A DNA stretch of 59,832 nucleotides, taken from positions 1 through 59,832 of the forward strand of contig NZ_JAHFZZ010000043.1 in assembly GCF_018603905.1 (NCBI RefSeq), written 5' to 3'. The stretch is from Nonomuraea sp. NEAU-A123 (GTDB taxonomy: Bacteria; Actinomycetota; Actinomycetes; Streptosporangiales; Streptosporangiaceae). Within the stretch, counting starts at the first letter, position 1, and every line of letters starts with the position of its first letter. Made by a program: the position numbers and the translations under genes. This document shows, one piece after another, positions 32,060-39,711 of this stretch. The notes beneath the pieces were generated by a model. The model was not told the origin of the DNA and did not search any database. It saw only the letters and a list, made by a program, of their open reading frames with translations.

Positions 32060-33223
32060 ATGAACACCAGCCACCACCCGATCGCCATCGTCGGCGCCGG
32101 CCTCGGCGGCCTGACCCTCGCCCGGGTCCTGCACGTCCACGGCATCCCCGCAACGGTCTACGAGGCCGACCCCTTGGCGATGTCCCGCACGCAGGGCGGC
32201 CAGCTCGACATCCACCAGGACGACGGGCAGCGCGCGCTCGCCGACGCCGGCCTCACCGACGAGTTCCGCGCGATCATCCACGAAGGCGCTGAGGCGTCGC
32301 GCGTGCTCGACCAGCACGGCAAGCTGCTGTTCGACTCCCCCGACGACGGCGCGGCGCGGCGTCCCGAAGTGCTCCGCGGAGACCTGCGCCGGATCCTGCT
32401 CGACTCCCTGCCCGAGCAGACCGTCCAGTGGGGACACAAGGTCACCGGTGTCCGGCCCCTCGGCGACGGCCGGCACGAGCTGACCTTCGCCGACGGCTCG
32501 ACCGTGACCAGCACTCTCCTCGTCGGCGCCGACGGCGCCTGGTCGAAGATCCGCCCACTGCTGTCCGACGCCAGGCCCGAGTACGTCGGCACGACGTTCA
32601 TCGACACCTACCTGTACGACGCCGACGAGCGGCACCCCGCCACGGCCGAGGCGGTCGGTGTCGGCGCGATGTACGCGCTGACACCGGGCAAGGGGATCAT
32701 CGCGCACCGCGAGGCGGGCAACATCCTGCACACCTACGTCGAGCTGAAGCGCCCCGCCGAGTGGATCGCCGGCATCGACTTCACCGACGCCGCCGCCGCG
32801 ACCGCTCGGGTCGCGGCCGAGTTCGACGGGTGGGCTCCGGAGCTCACCGCGCTGATCACCGACGGCGAGACCGCTCCGGTCGCGCGCATGATCCACACAC
32901 TCCCGGACGGACACCGATGGGAGCGCGTGCCCGGGGTGACGCTCCTCGGCGATGCCGCGCACCTGATGCCGCCGTCCGGTGACGGCGCGAACCTGGCGAT
33001 GTTCGACGGCGCCGAACTCGGTAAGGCAATCGCCGCCCACCCCGACGACTTCGAGGCGGCACTGACCGCCTACGAACAGGCGTTGTTCCCGCGCACCGAG
33101 ACCTTCTACGCCGACGCGCACGAAGTGCTGGACCTCTGCCTCGGCGACCGCGCACCGTTCGGATTCATCGACCTCTTCAACGGTGATCCCCAGGGCCAGG
33201 CCGGGGCGCAGGGGCAGCTTTAA
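32060..33223 (+). CDS. TetX-like FAD-dependent monooxygenase
   Basis: A 387-residue class A flavoprotein monooxygenase resembling Tet(X)-type tetracycline-inactivating and related enzymes. It has I-V-G-A-G-L-G-G-L-T-L-A-R near residue 9 for FAD, a following Y-E-A-D acidic end, D-I-H-Q-D-D-G-Q near 52, V-G-A-D-G-A-W-S-K-I-R (the DG motif) near 165, and L-L-G-D-A-A-H-L-M-P-P-S-G-D-G-A-N near 295-310. ATG 32060 has AGGAAG upstream. The divergent repressor has a Tet-class C-terminal domain, supporting an antibiotic or polyketide substrate. Tetracycline itself is not proven. Confidence 0.78.
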   Translation: MNTSHHPIAIVGAGLGGLTLARVLHVHGIPATVYEADPLAMSRTQGGQLDIHQDDGQRALADAGLTDEFRAIIHEGAEASRVLDQHGKLLFDSPDDGAARRPEVLRGDLRRILLDSLPEQTVQWGHKVTGVRPLGDGRHELTFADGSTVTSTLLVGADGAWSKIRPLLSDARPEYVGTTFIDTYLYDADERHPATAEAVGVGAMYALTPGKGIIAHREAGNILHTYVELKRPAEWIAGIDFTDAAAATARVAAEFDGWAPELTALITDGETAPVARMIHTLPDGHRWERVPGVTLLGDAAHLMPPSGDGANLAMFDGAELGKAIAAHPDDFEAALTAYEQALFPRTETFYADAHEVLDLCLGDRAPFGFIDLFNGDPQGQAGAQGQL

Positions 33224-33227
33224 GCCA

Positions 33228-33692
33228 TCAGGTGGCATCACCCAACTGTTCGGTCAGCCGCTCCAGGCCGCCCTTGATGAGCAGACCATATTCGTCGTCG
33301 CCAAGCGCGCCGATCTCGGCCCGCGCCTGCCGCAGGTGCTCACGGGCGCGACCGAGATCGCCCAGCTTGCGATAGCACTCGCTCACATTGAGGTGCAACG
33401 ACGGATACAAGCCCGCGACCGAAAGCGTCACCCCGGCCTGCGCCACCCGCTCATCAGTGACCAGACCGACGGCGGCAAGCGCCCGCAGATCCCACACCAA
33501 CTCCTGGTGCACGTCGTCCTGCACGTCGGCCATCGCGTGGGCAAGAACGCAAACATGCAGCGGGTCGCCTTCCTCGCCGCCGATGTCATCCCAGATCTGC
33601 GCGAACAACTCGCTAGCGGCTTCACGCTGACCTCGGTGGTGATGCAGCTCCACCCCCTGGCCGATCCGGATGATCGTCGGGTCGGTGATCAT
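33228..33692 (-). CDS. TPR-like protein of unknown function, coupled to LysR
   Basis: A 154-residue helical protein. Repeated helix pairs such as A-A-S-E-L-F-A-Q-I-W-D-D-I, D-L-R-A-L-A-A-V-G-L-V and L-H-L-N-V-S-E-C-Y-R-K-L-G-D-L-G-R-A point to tetratricopeptide-type repeats. The last is a clear TPR. The ATG at 33692 overlaps the LysR stop by four bases. The gene ends four bases from the stop of the convergent TetX-like gene. I do not know a named function; an adapter for the LysR regulon is a guess. Confidence 0.6.
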   Translation of the reverse strand: MITDPTIIRIGQGVELHHHRGQREAASELFAQIWDDIGGEEGDPLHVCVLAHAMADVQDDVHQELVWDLRALAAVGLVTDERVAQAGVTLSVAGLYPSLHLNVSECYRKLGDLGRAREHLRQARAEIGALGDDEYGLLIKGGLERLTEQLGDAT

Positions 33693-34612
33693 GAGCGGCC
33701 CCTTCGCCGGCGCGGCAACCGCACGTCGGCCAGGTCGGACGCGACCTCGACGGCGATCTCGATCGCTCGAGCCGCCAAGGGAGAGTGGGTACGGCCGGCC
33801 CGCCAGTGCAGGCATATCTCGCGTGGGGAAATGGCCGGTCGCAGCTCGTGGACACGGAGCCGGTCGTCGGACTCGGCGTCGGCGGCGTGGATGGCGAGCC
33901 ACGGCAGCACTGCCGATCCCATCCCGGCTCGCACCATCGACAGCAGCGTCTCGTTGCCTGCCGTACGGAAGACGATCTTCGGGTTCGCGCCGGCGCGGGT
34001 GAATGCCTCCTCCATCCTGGGCTGGTCGCAGGTCGACGGCCAGGCCACCAGCGGTGCGCCGTCGAGCCGGCCCAGCGGGACCGAATGCTCGGAGAAGGTG
34101 CCGCGCCTGGCCACCAGCAGGTACGGATCGTCGAGCAGCTTGACATGCTCGACGTCACCGTCGAGGGGGCCGTCGTAGAACAGCAGGTCGAGGTCGCCGA
34201 TCTGAGGCGCCTCCGGTTCTTCCTCCGACAGCCGGATGTCGCAGCCGGGGTGCTCGTCGCGCAGCCGACGTACGACGACTGGCAAGATCACCGTGGATAC
34301 GCTCTGGAAGGTGCCGATGTCGATCCGGCCTTCGCCGGCCTGGAACCGGTCCACGGCCTCGGCCAGAGCCGCCGCCTTCGCCAGCAGCTCGCGTCCGTGC
34401 TCGAGGACGAGGGCGCCGAGCGGTGTGATCCGTACCGGCCTGGGCCCGCCCGGTCGGTCGAACACCGGGCCGCCAACGGACCTCTCCAACGCGGCGATCT
34501 GCTGGCTCACGGTCGACTGGGTGTAGCCGAGCCGGGCAGCCGCCCGGCCGAACGAGCCCTCCTCAACGACGGCGGCCATCGCGGCCAGGTGCCGCAGTTC
34601 GAGATCGGTCAC
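33689..34612 (-). CDS. LysR-family transcriptional regulator
   Basis: A 307-residue LysR regulator. The N-terminal HTH is L-E-L-R-H-L-A-A-M-A-A-V-V-E-E-G-S-F-G-R-A-A, with S-T-V-S-Q-Q-I-A-A-L-E as the recognition helix. An effector domain of two Rossmann-like halves follows (E-G-R-I-D-I-G near 90). GTG 34612 is preferred because family members start just before L-E-L-R-H-L and the longer ATG 34636 would overlap the operator at 34635-34649. It is divergent from an EamA/hydrolase/methyltransferase operon. Confidence 0.85.
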   Translation of the reverse strand: MTDLELRHLAAMAAVVEEGSFGRAAARLGYTQSTVSQQIAALERSVGGPVFDRPGGPRPVRITPLGALVLEHGRELLAKAAALAEAVDRFQAGEGRIDIGTFQSVSTVILPVVVRRLRDEHPGCDIRLSEEEPEAPQIGDLDLLFYDGPLDGDVEHVKLLDDPYLLVARRGTFSEHSVPLGRLDGAPLVAWPSTCDQPRMEEAFTRAGANPKIVFRTAGNETLLSMVRAGMGSAVLPWLAIHAADAESDDRLRVHELRPAISPREICLHWRAGRTHSPLAARAIEIAVEVASDLADVRLPRRRRGRS

Positions 34613-34634
34613 GGCTCCCAGCGTACTCCCAGTC

Positions 34635-34649
34635 ATCGCTTCTAGCGAT
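34635..34649. promoter_or_regulatory. LysR box between lysR and the EamA operon
   Basis: Perfect inverted repeat ATCGCT-TCT-AGCGAT, which satisfies the T-N11-A rule for LysR sites. A partial second copy (ATCGCTTTTCACGAT) lies at 34667-34681, 32 bases on, the usual recognition/activation spacing. Confidence 0.6.
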
Positions 34650-34707
34650 CGAGTTGATCGGAAACAATCGCTTTTCACGATGGCGCCGGGCTCCTAGCGT
34701 GGCAGGC

Positions 34708-35628
34708 ATGACAGCAACCGCCGTTGCACCGACAAAAGCTCGAAGCCCTCTCCTGCTCGTCGGAGCCGCCCTGGCGATCGTCTACATCGTCTGGGGCTCG
34801 ACGTACCTCGCGATCCGGATCATGGTCGAGGAGATGCCTCCCTTCGTGAGCGCCGGGGTCCGCTTCCTGACGGCTGGCCTGCTGGTGGGCGGGGCGCTGG
34901 CGGTGCGTGGCGGTCTGGGTCGACTGGCCGTGACCCGTCGGCAACTGCTGGGGTGCGCGCAGATCGGGCTCCTGCTGATCGTGATGGGCCAAGGCCTGGT
35001 GACCCTCGCCGAGCACGGCGGAGCTCCGTCGGGGATCACGGCGTTGCTGATCGCCGCGGTGCCGCTGTGGGTGATCTGCCACCGCCTCCTGTCGGGCGAA
35101 CGCCCCGCCGGCCGGACGGTCGCGGGCGTGGCGATGGGCTTCGGCGGCCTGGTCGTGGTGGTCACCGCGAACGGTCTCGGTGGCGCCTTTCCGATCTGGA
35201 CCATGGCCGTCGTCCTCGTCGCCGGCCTGTCGTGGGCGTTCGGCTCGTGGTATCAGCCGCGGATCGGGCTGCCGCGTGACCCGTTCGTGGTCGCGGTCTA
35301 CGAGATGCTCATCGGTGGCGGGGCACTGACGATCATCGGGCTGGCGAGCGGCGAGCGCTTCGATCCGGTCGCCTACTCAGGTCGCTCGTGGGCGGCGTGG
35401 AGCTACCTGGTCCTGTTCGGATCCGTCCTGGCGTTCTCCGCCTACATCTGGCTGCTGCAGTCGACGGCGACCTCCTTGGCGGCCACGTACGCCTACGTCA
35501 ATCCGCTGGTGGCCGTGTGCCTGGGATGGCTGATCCTCGCCGAACCGGTGACGGTGCCGACCCTCGTCGGAGGCCTGATCACGGTACTCGCGGTCGCCGT
35601 CGTCGTACGCTCCGAATTCCAACGATGA
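34708..35628 (+). CDS. EamA-family (DMT superfamily) exporter
   Basis: A 306-residue transporter with ten predicted membrane helices in two EamA repeats. The first helix carries V-Y-I-V-W-G-S-T-Y-L-A-I-R, the RhaT/YdcZ/EamA signature, and the second repeat has A-Y-V-N-P-L-V-A-V-C-L-G-W near the end. The family exports amino-acid-like and other small metabolites. ATG 34708 follows ggcagg, a weak site. It leads an operon with the alpha/beta hydrolase and methyltransferase under the divergent LysR. Confidence 0.85.
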   Translation: MTATAVAPTKARSPLLLVGAALAIVYIVWGSTYLAIRIMVEEMPPFVSAGVRFLTAGLLVGGALAVRGGLGRLAVTRRQLLGCAQIGLLLIVMGQGLVTLAEHGGAPSGITALLIAAVPLWVICHRLLSGERPAGRTVAGVAMGFGGLVVVVTANGLGGAFPIWTMAVVLVAGLSWAFGSWYQPRIGLPRDPFVVAVYEMLIGGGALTIIGLASGERFDPVAYSGRSWAAWSYLVLFGSVLAFSAYIWLLQSTATSLAATYAYVNPLVAVCLGWLILAEPVTVPTLVGGLITVLAVAVVVRSEFQR

Positions 35629-35639
35629 AGGGAAAGTCC

Positions 35640-36347
35640 ATGAGCACGTTCGTGTTGATTCACGGCGGAGGAGACGTCGGATGGTCCTGGCACCTGGTGG
35701 AGGCCGAGCTACGAGCGCGCGGGCACGACGTGCTGGCTCCCGACCTTCCGGGCGATGACGAGTCCAAGACCCTGGCGGACTACGCCGACGCCGTGGTCGA
35801 GGCCGTCGGCGACAAGCAGAACCTGGTCGTCGTGGGCCACTCCTTCGGTGCGTTCACCGCCCCGCTTGTCGCCGATCGGCTGCCCGTCGATGTGCTGGTC
35901 CTGTTGGCCGGCATGATCCCGTCGCCGGGTGAGTCGCCGGATGAGTGGTGGGCCAACACCGGCTGCCAGAGCGCGGTGGAGGAGCAGGCCAAGCGCGATG
36001 GCGGTTTGACCGGCAACGCGGATCCATACGTGAGCTTCTACCACGATGTACCGCGAGAGCTGGCCAAGGAGGCGATGGGCAAGGAGCGCGCGCACCCGTC
36101 GACGGCCGCGTCGGCCGCTCCGTGGCCGTTGGCCGCGTGGCCGAACGTACCGACGAGGTTCGTGCTCTGCAGCGAGGACCGCTTCTTCCCGCCCGACTTC
36201 TTTCGCCGGCTGGTGCCCGAGCGCCTGGGCATCGTCCCCGACGAGATCGCGGGCAGCCACTGCGTCGCACTCAGCCGCCCCAAACAGGTGGCGGACCTGC
36301 TGGTGGGCTACGCGACTGCCGCATCTGCCACGAGGATCGAGCAGTGA
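35640..36347 (+). CDS. alpha/beta hydrolase
   Basis: A 235-residue alpha/beta-fold hydrolase of the salicylate-esterase/hydroxynitrile-lyase-like group. Visible motifs are V-L-I-H-G-G-G (oxyanion loop), nucleophile Ser68 in G-H-S-F-G, and the catalytic histidine in G-S-H-C-V-A-L near residue 211. ATG 35640 has AAGGGAAA upstream; a second ATG at 35625 overlaps the exporter's stop codon but is less favoured. It lies between an exporter and a methyltransferase with overlapping or nearly overlapping ends, so one transcript is likely. Confidence 0.82.
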   Translation: MSTFVLIHGGGDVGWSWHLVEAELRARGHDVLAPDLPGDDESKTLADYADAVVEAVGDKQNLVVVGHSFGAFTAPLVADRLPVDVLVLLAGMIPSPGESPDEWWANTGCQSAVEEQAKRDGGLTGNADPYVSFYHDVPRELAKEAMGKERAHPSTAASAAPWPLAAWPNVPTRFVLCSEDRFFPPDFFRRLVPERLGIVPDEIAGSHCVALSRPKQVADLLVGYATAASATRIEQ

Positions 36348-37174
36348 AGCGCTCCACGACGCGACGGAACTCCGAGCCGACCGCAGGCACCAGGCACACC
36401 GACCTGTTCGACTACGACGCAGAACTGCGCCTGCACAACGAACTCTTCCGCGCCGCTGCCCGCGTCGGCCCCCGCGACCATGTGCTCGACATCGGCTGTG
36501 GCATGGGCCAGTCCACGCGCGAGGCCGCCCGCGCCGCCGTCACCGGAAGCGCGGTAGGCATCGACCTCTCCGCGCCAATGCTCGAACGGGCCCGTCAGCT
36601 CAGCGACGACCAGGGACTGCCCAACATCACCTACCAGCTAGCGGACGCGCAGGTTCACCGCTTCCCACCAGCGCATTTCGACCTCTGTATCAGCAGGTTC
36701 GGAGCGATGTTCTTCGCCGACCCAGTGGCGGCGTTCACCAATATCGGGCGCGCTCTGCGCCCCGCGGCGCGCCTCGTGCTGCTGGTCTGGCAAGACCGCG
36801 ACCGCAATGAATGGGCCTCCGCGATCCGCCAGGCCCTCACCGCCGCAGCATCCACACCCGCCCCTTCCACCGGCGGTCCAGGCCCGTTCTCACTCGCCGA
36901 TCCGACCATCACGCAAGGCATCCTGGCGGCGGCAGGCTTCACGCAAGTCAGCTTCACCGACGTGCACGAACCCGTCTTCTACGGCCCGGACACCGCCACC
37001 GCCTTCGATAACGTGCTCCGCCTACAGGAATACAAAGACCTGCTTGCCAACCTCGACACCGCGACAGCCGAGCAAGCACGCACGCGGCTACGCGCCACCC
37101 TCGCCGCCCACAACACCGACAGCGGCGTGTACTTCGACTCACGTGCCTGGATCATCACAGCGCGCCGTCACTGA
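36344..37174 (+). CDS. class I SAM-dependent methyltransferase
   Basis: A 276-residue methyltransferase starting at GTG 36344, which overlaps the hydrolase stop codon (GTGA). Motif I is V-L-D-I-G-C-G-M-G-Q-S-T near residue 47, post-I is G-I-D-L-S-A-P-M near 70, and motif IV is D-L-C-I-S-R-F-G-A-M-F-F near 115. The UbiE/YafE-like pattern suggests a small-molecule acceptor. It is the third gene of the LysR-linked operon and could modify a compound that the exporter removes. Confidence 0.85.
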   Translation: MKRSTTRRNSEPTAGTRHTDLFDYDAELRLHNELFRAAARVGPRDHVLDIGCGMGQSTREAARAAVTGSAVGIDLSAPMLERARQLSDDQGLPNITYQLADAQVHRFPPAHFDLCISRFGAMFFADPVAAFTNIGRALRPAARLVLLVWQDRDRNEWASAIRQALTAAASTPAPSTGGPGPFSLADPTITQGILAAAGFTQVSFTDVHEPVFYGPDTATAFDNVLRLQEYKDLLANLDTATAEQARTRLRATLAAHNTDSGVYFDSRAWIITARRH

Positions 37175-37242
37175 CCACCACCGCACCCAACCTGACCCAA
37201 GCAAACCAGCCGGCCAATGCCCCTGCTCCGCGACCGCTGAGC

Positions 37243-37356
37243 ATGACCTTGACCCACGAGCTCAGAGTCCGACGAATCACGGTGAACGCGGTTGCTCCCG
37301 GCGCCCCCCGGACGGCGACCAACGGATCGGCCTTCGAATCACGGAGCCGCAGGTAG
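37243..37356 (+). pseudogene. short-chain dehydrogenase fragment
   Basis: From ATG 37243 a 37-codon frame reads R-V-R-R-I-T-V-N-A-V-A-P-G-A-P-R-T-A-T. This is the strand after the catalytic Tyr/Lys in SDR enzymes (the I-T-V-N-x-V-x-P-G motif). Rossmann and catalytic parts are absent. Sequence from 37357 to 37415 is unassigned. Confidence 0.5.
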
Positions 37357-37415
37357 CGGGCGACGAAAATGGTCTTCTGCGCGCGGCCGACCTCCAGTGG
37401 TCGCTGACCTTTCCC

Positions 37416-37691
37416 TCAGGCCGAGAGCGCCGGTTCCTGCCAATCCGGGTTGTGCGCGCACGCGGCCACCAACTCGTCCAGAGACACGTGCAGCGCCGTG
37501 GCCAGGGCCGCGATGGTGAAGAAAGCCGGGGTCGGGGCCCGGCCGGTTTCGATCTTGCGTAAGGTCTCGGCGGAGACTCCTGCCGCGGCGGCGACCTCCG
37601 CCATGCTCCGGCTGCCGCGTGCCTGCCGCAACAGCGAGCCGAACCGCTCGCCGCGTTCCCGTTCCCATGGGGCCAAAGCAGTCCTCACCAT
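37416..37691 (-). CDS. small XRE-family regulator
   Basis: A 91-residue single-domain helix-turn-helix protein of the Cro/CI type. It shows F-G-S-L-L-R-Q-A-R-G-S-R-S-M, A-E-V-A-A-A-A-G-V-S-A-E-T-L-R-K-I-E-T-G-R-A, then F-T-I-A-A-L-A-T-A-L. ATG 37691 lies 60 bases from the divergent methionine aminopeptidase gene, with a 22-bp palindrome between. Probably it represses the aminopeptidase and itself. Confidence 0.82.
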   Translation of the reverse strand: MVRTALAPWERERGERFGSLLRQARGSRSMAEVAAAAGVSAETLRKIETGRAPTPAFFTIAALATALHVSLDELVAACAHNPDWQEPALSA

Positions 37692-37698
37692 GACCGTG

Positions 37699-37720
37699 AT
37701 ACTAATACCGGTATAAGTAT
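37699..37720. promoter_or_regulatory. operator between xre and the aminopeptidase gene
   Basis: Near-perfect 22-bp palindrome ATACTAATACCGGTATAAGT + AT, with a perfect ATACCGGTAT core (37705-37714) and one mismatched pair. It lies 7 bases from the xre start and 31 bases from the aminopeptidase start. AT content is far above that of the surroundings. Confidence 0.6.
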
Positions 37721-37751
37721 TGGATTCGACTGAGGCGGGGAGCCACAGCAC

Positions 37752-38519
37752 ATGGTAGAGATCAAGACCGATGCCGCGATGGACGCGATGCGGGAAGCCG
37801 GGCGCGTGGTGGCCCGCGCCCTGGCCGCAGTGCGAGAAGCAGCCGGCGTCGGGGTGTCCTTGCAGGAACTCGACGAGGCGGCCCGCGCGGTTCTGGCCGA
37901 GGCGGGGGCCGGTTCCCCATTCCTCGGGTACCGGCCGTCCTTCGCCCCGGTGCCCTTCCCCGCCGTGATCTGCACCTCCGTCAACGACGCCGTGTCGCAC
38001 GGCATCCCCACCGGCTACCGGCTGCGGGACGGCGACCTGGTGAGCATCGACTGCGGCGCCGAGCTTGACGGCTGGGCCGGTGACGCGGCCATCACCTTCA
38101 CCGTCGGAACTCCGCGCCCCACCGACCTCGACCTGATCGACGCCACCCAACAGGCCCTCGACGCCGGCATCGCCGCCGCTCAGGTCGGCAGCCGCCTCGG
38201 CGACATCTCCCACGCCATCGACACCGTCGCCCGCAAGGCGGGCTGCGGCATGCCCGCCGACTTCGGCGGTCACGGCATTGGCCGCCGCATGCATGAAGAC
38301 CCTCATGTCCCCAACCGCGGCCGCCCCGGTCGCGGTTTCCCCCTCCGCCACGGCCTGGTCCTCGCCCTCGAGCCCATGCTCATGGCCGGCGGGCAGAACA
38401 CCTACCGCACCGGCACCGACGGCTGGACCCTGCGTACCACCGACGGCAGCCGGGCCGCCCACATCGAGCACACCGTCGCCATCACCGACCAGGGCCCCCG
38501 CATCCTGACCCTGCCTTGA
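37752..38519 (+). CDS. map: type I methionine aminopeptidase (accessory copy)
   Basis: A 255-residue enzyme that removes initiator methionine from new proteins. All metal and catalytic residues are visible: His83 in V-S-H-G-I-P, Asp100 in S-I-D-C-G-A, Asp111 in W-A-G-D-A-A, His174 in G-G-H-G-I-G, Glu207 in L-E-P-M and Glu239 in I-E-H-T-V. The length is that of the short type I form without a zinc-finger extension. A dedicated divergent XRE regulator and position in accessory DNA mark it as a second copy rather than the housekeeping gene near secY. It may confer tolerance to a MetAP inhibitor (inference). Confidence 0.88.
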   Translation: MVEIKTDAAMDAMREAGRVVARALAAVREAAGVGVSLQELDEAARAVLAEAGAGSPFLGYRPSFAPVPFPAVICTSVNDAVSHGIPTGYRLRDGDLVSIDCGAELDGWAGDAAITFTVGTPRPTDLDLIDATQQALDAGIAAAQVGSRLGDISHAIDTVARKAGCGMPADFGGHGIGRRMHEDPHVPNRGRPGRGFPLRHGLVLALEPMLMAGGQNTYRTGTDGWTLRTTDGSRAAHIEHTVAITDQGPRILTLP

Positions 38520-38542
38520 CCTTCGTGCCTAATGGGCGGCGC

Positions 38543-38573
38543 CCGGCCCCGAGCCCTTCTGAGACCGGGCCGG
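38543..38573 (+). terminator. hairpin after the aminopeptidase gene
   Basis: CCGGCCC (38543-38549) pairs with GGGCCGG (38567-38573) around a 17-base loop, 24 bases past the stop. No T tract follows, as is common in actinomycetes. Confidence 0.4.
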
Positions 38574-38597
38574 ACATGCCAGGGCTGACGTCACGCC

Positions 38598-38727
38598 TCA
38601 TCGGTCGCGCAGGGGCCGCATTCCGCCCGGCAGGTCGGGAAGCTGGAAGGAGTAGCAGCCCAGCACGTCGATGTGGTGGCGCACGAACGGGACAAGCGGG
38701 CGATGTCCTCTCGCTGCTGCACGATGA
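38598..38727 (-). pseudogene. Tn3-family transposase, C-terminal end
   Basis: Minus strand gives R-E-D-I-A-R-L-S in one frame, then after a one-base shift F-V-R-H-H-I-D-V-L-G-C-Y-S-F-Q-L and G-G-M-R-P-L-R-D followed by TGA. This is the extreme C-terminus of a Tn3-type transposase. It abuts the 3' end of the HxlR gene. Confidence 0.6.
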
Positions 38728-39243
38728 TCACCGGGAGATCGGCCGTCGCGATTCCCTTGCTGCGGGGGTGTAGCGGGCGCGCATGACGGGGCTGGCGGCC
38801 GGGCCGGCGGTGAAGACGTACGCGCGGCTGTCATCCAGGCGGCGGCCGGTCTTGGCGTCGATCACGACGGGCTCGACCTCCTCTCCGGTGGCCGTGTCGA
38901 CCAGGATCATGCTGCGCTCCTCGGGCGCCAGGCGGGCGTTGCCCCAGGCGGCCATCGCGACGATGACCGGGCGCAGCGAACGGCCCAGCTCCGTCAGTAC
39001 GTACTCGTGGCGCACCGGGTTCGTCTGGTACGGGCGGCGCTCCAGGAGGCCGTCGGCGACCAGGGTCTTGAGCCGGCTGGTGAGCATGCTGGAGGAGATG
39101 CGCAGGTTTTCCTGGAACTGGTCGAAGCGGGTATAGCCGTCGAAGGCGTCATGCAGGAGCAACAGAGTCCACCACTCGCCGATGTGCTCGATCGTGGCGG
39201 ACAGCGGACACTCACGGTCTTCTTTCCTGGTCCGGGCTGGCAC
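38728..39243 (-). CDS. HxlR-family transcriptional regulator
   Basis: A 171-residue winged-helix regulator. The family core starts C-P-L-S-A-T-I-E-H-I-G-E-W-W-T-L-L-L-L and continues with F-D-Q-F-Q-E-N-L-R-I-S-S-S-M-L-T, then L-L-E-R-R-P-Y-Q. A C-terminal extension (~110-171) shows E-E-R-S-M-I-L-V-D, typical of longer HxlR proteins. GTG 39243 has GGAGGG upstream; a TTG at 39258 is the alternative. It is divergent from a SnoaL/SDR pair, which it probably controls. Its last codons run into a Tn3 fragment, so the tail may be altered. Confidence 0.82.
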   Translation of the reverse strand: MPARTRKEDRECPLSATIEHIGEWWTLLLLHDAFDGYTRFDQFQENLRISSSMLTSRLKTLVADGLLERRPYQTNPVRHEYVLTELGRSLRPVIVAMAAWGNARLAPEERSMILVDTATGEEVEPVVIDAKTGRRLDDSRAYVFTAGPAASPVMRARYTPAARESRRPISR

Positions 39244-39259
39244 GGGAGCACCCTCCAAC

Positions 39260-39306
39260 AGTCACTGCTATTGTCGAAGTAAGTCGGTTTCATATTAGCA
39301 GTCACT
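39260..39306. promoter_or_regulatory. inverted HxlR sites
   Basis: AGTCACTGCTATT (39260-39272) and, inverted, ATTAGCAGTCACT (39294-39306; reverse complement AGTGACTGCTAAT) match at 11 of 13 positions. They flank a low-GC stretch between the divergent hxlR and SnoaL genes. Confidence 0.45.
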
Positions 39307-39351
39307 AGTTCGCCTACGCGACGCCCACCATTGACATGCGAGGGACATGCC

Positions 39352-39711
39352 ATGACCCACAACCAGGCAATCGCCTTTGACATGCTGCCCGGCACCATCA
39401 CCGCCTACCTCACCGCCCACCGCGACCGCGTTATCGCAGCCCAGCTCGGTCTGTTCGCCGCCGACGCCACGGTGGTCGACGAAGGCCACACCCACGCCGG
39501 GAGCAGCGCCATCGCCGCGTGGATGAGCCATTCCGCCAGCGCCTATACGTACACGATCACCCCGATCGCCGCCGAGCAGTCCGGCGAGGGCGAGGGCGAC
39601 TACAGCGTCACCCAGCACCTGGCCGGCGACTTCCCCGGGGGCACCGTGGACCTGCGCTTCCGCTTCACCCTTCGCGACGGCCTCATCCAGCGCCTGGTCA
39701 TCGAGCCATGA
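39352..39711 (+). CDS. SnoaL/NTF2-like domain protein
   Basis: A 119-residue cone-fold (NTF2-like) protein. It shows D-A-T-V-V-D-E-G-H-T-H near residue 42, a helix A-I-A-A-W-M, and a terminal strand pattern V-D-L-R-F-R-F-T-L-R-D-G. Members are hydrolases, cyclases or isomerases with very varied substrates. ATG 39352 follows GAGGGA. Its stop overlaps the start of the SDR gene (ATGA), so both form a coupled operon. Confidence 0.75.
   Translation: MTHNQAIAFDMLPGTITAYLTAHRDRVIAAQLGLFAADATVVDEGHTHAGSSAIAAWMSHSASAYTYTITPIAAEQSGEGEGDYSVTQHLAGDFPGGTVDLRFRFTLRDGLIQRLVIEP

Noticed and set aside
31259..33241. A 660-codon minus-strand frame across the TetR and TetX-like genes
   Set aside because: The part beyond 31957 is antisense to the TetX-like gene and shows the low-complexity composition of a high-GC shadow frame. 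Only 31259-31957 is a gene.
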